From: an uncultured Clostridia bacterium
Lineage (GTDB): Bacteria; Bacillota; Clostridia; Oscillospirales; CAG-272
NCBI GenBank assembly: GCA_944384515.1
Contig: CALWTU010000107.1
Location: 1 to 47,998, forward strand
DNA length: 47,998 nucleotides
Reading direction: 5' to 3'
Part shown: piece after piece, positions 46,601 through 47,998 of the stretch
Numbering within the stretch: the first letter of the stretch is position 1
Layout: each line of letters opens with the position of its first letter
Position numbers and translations under genes: made by a program
The notes under the pieces: generated by a model
Seen by the model: only the letters and a program-made list of their open reading frames with translations
What the model was told of the DNA's origin: nothing
Databases searched by the model: none

Positions 46601-47614
46601 GGTCTCGGCTTTACAAAGTGGGATCTTACCGGTATCACTATCGAGGCAGGCGGAACATATAAGGTTAAACCCGTAATGGAAACACCGACCGTAAATGTAA
46701 CAGGCTTTAAGATGAATGTCGGCACATATAATAAATTTGTCCGTCAGGTATATATTCCGTATGACGAGGCCAAGCTTGCCGAGCTGGGTATTACTGATTT
46801 CACAATCTCTGAAAACGGCAACGCAATAGCCGACAGATACATCAGTGATGTAACTATAGACGGCAAAGCATATAAACGCGTAATTGATTATCCTAACCCT
46901 GACCATGTAAATGATAGGGTGCTCAGAATATCTTTTACATATGAAGGTAAAGAAATATTCTCAAACTACAGATTCTCACTTCCCGAGTACTTCACTCTTG
47001 TTCTTGAGGATGAAACTCAGAGCGATATAGCGAAGAAGCTTATTATAGAAGCTGTAAGATACTGCAACGAGGTTATTAAAGCTCTGAATAGGACTTATGA
47101 GCCTTATGATGTTCTGCTCAGCACATACGAAGAATATCTGTCGGATATGTATTCTGAGGAGCTGGACGCCATGATAGCAGCGGATGCGGCAAGAATGGAT
47201 CTTGAGGCTCTCAAGGGATATGTTAAGAGCTCAAGTTTGAAACTTGACGGTTCTTTGCCGGTATTTGTATTTGAACTTGAGGAGAGTGCTGTCAGCGACG
47301 CAACACTTAGTTATTCATACTACAATTCCTTCAGCGGAAAAGATGAATATATTACGCTTGAACCGGATTCGAACAATCTTTACTATAACTCATCCAGGTC
47401 AATATACATGTACTTCTTCAGAAATGATTTCACCGTAAAATATACAAACGGTGATACCGTTGTTACCGGTGTATATAACCTCGGCTCATATATTTCTGCC
47501 TTGGAGGCAAACAGTGAGTCTCTTACAGAAGAAGAGCAGAAGTTCTTGAGTGTTGCGAGAGCGGCTTATGCTTACTCAGTTGCGGCATACAACTATAAGA
47601 CAACTGCCGACTGA
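43683..47614 (+). pseudogene. Secreted LamG/beta-helix/module X protein, frameshifted
   Basis: This is a tandem paralogue of the previous gene, broken by one missing base. The first frame (from 43683) encodes the signal peptide (MKKHSKIIALL, cleavage near VYA) and ends early; the rest continues in the -1 frame to 47614. Adding one A to the five-A run at 43903-43907 restores a 1310-residue protein that aligns end to end with the 1309-residue neighbour (GQKISGYNLFEN against GRNINGIQLFEF). Domains are the same: LamG-like, beta-helix-like and C-terminal module X. The sequence beyond the break is well conserved, which argues for a sequencing error, phase variation or recent loss. No classical slippery heptamer is present. 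Confidence 0.8.
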
Positions 47615-47672
47615 GATAATCGGACAAATAAATAATAAACATCCAAAGAAAATATAACTTGATTGCAAACAT

Positions 47673-47702
47673 AAAGGGCCGTCTGAAAAGGCGGTCCTTT
47701 TT
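47673..47702 (+). terminator. Terminator after beta-helix gene 2
   Basis: An 11-bp stem with two G-U pairs (AAAGGGCCGTC with GGCGGTCCTTT) runs into a T tract. Confidence 0.75.
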
Positions 47703-47886
47703 CATATATCCGATAAACATTTCCCCCGGCTTATATTAATACAAAATAAAATTATTATAGATATGTATAGTATAATAGTATATAAATGTAAACTTATATA
47801 TACATAATCGTATATATACATGAATACAAAATAAGTTAAAGAATGTAAGAAAATATATAAAAGCATCATTCCGTTATGGCTTTTGC

Positions 47887-47927
47887 GCACTTTTTATCGC
47901 TTTTCGGAGCAAAAAGTGCATTTTTTT
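47887..47927. terminator. Terminator-like hairpin near the window end
   Basis: GCACTTTTT and AAAAAGTGC form a 9-bp stem followed by seven T residues. No gene is seen in 47703-47998; the stretch is very AT-rich. It may belong to a gene beyond the window on either strand. Confidence 0.4.
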
Positions 47928-47998
47928 GTTTTTTGCATACTTTTTTGCGTTTTTTTGAGTGAAAATAAATCATCTTTATTCCAAAAAATGAAGAATAA

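Overview
The window looks like a piece of a low-to-mid GC, Gram-positive chromosome, most likely an uncultured member of the Clostridia from an anaerobic gut-like habitat. The evidence is AddB-type rather than RecBCD recombination, consensus TTGACA/TATAAT promoters, purine-rich ribosome binding sites with some GTG and TTG starts, a DUF5685/J-domain gene pair, and large secreted modular proteins. TGA is used as a stop. I cannot name a genus. No tRNA, rRNA or CRISPR array is visible.

Layout. Positions 1-255 hold no convincing gene but carry two tight hairpins, perhaps the end of a mobile element. Positions 256-4132 (minus strand) are a winged-helix regulator overlapping addB. From 4369 almost everything is on the plus strand: a KDPG/KHG aldolase with an extra VOC-like domain; a GH29 alpha-L-fucosidase followed by an asymmetric heterodimeric ABC exporter; and an ADP-ribosylglycohydrolase-family protein. 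A decayed IS3-family transposase remnant lies at about 12155-12505. Next come housekeeping genes: an RsuA-type pseudouridine synthase, Tex, DUF5685, a J-domain protein, a membrane protein, RimO, PgsA, an ABC ATPase with its putative exporter permease, a convergent TetR regulator, TldD, TldE/PmbA, Pgk, TpiA, an MsmK/UgpC-type sugar-import ATPase and an MscL channel with long extensions.

The most unusual part is 32337-47702: four consecutive secreted giants (1131, 904, 1309 and about 1310 residues), each with a signal peptide, its own strong promoter and a terminator-like hairpin. The first two combine a shared ~390-residue module (module X here) with a SASA/SGNH carbohydrate esterase and one or two C-terminal jelly-roll-like repeats. 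The last two are tandem paralogues with a LamG-like front half, a beta-helix-like middle and the same module X at the C terminus. Module X therefore sits next to the signal peptide in one architecture and at the far end in the other. No LPXTG, SLH or dockerin is seen, so module X is the best candidate for what holds these proteins to the cell, to each other or to a glycan. I infer a surface or secreted glycan-handling set; the sugar imported through the lone MsmK-type ATPase could be a product, but nothing in the sequence proves the link. The fourth gene is interrupted by a one-base loss in an A run at 43903-43907.
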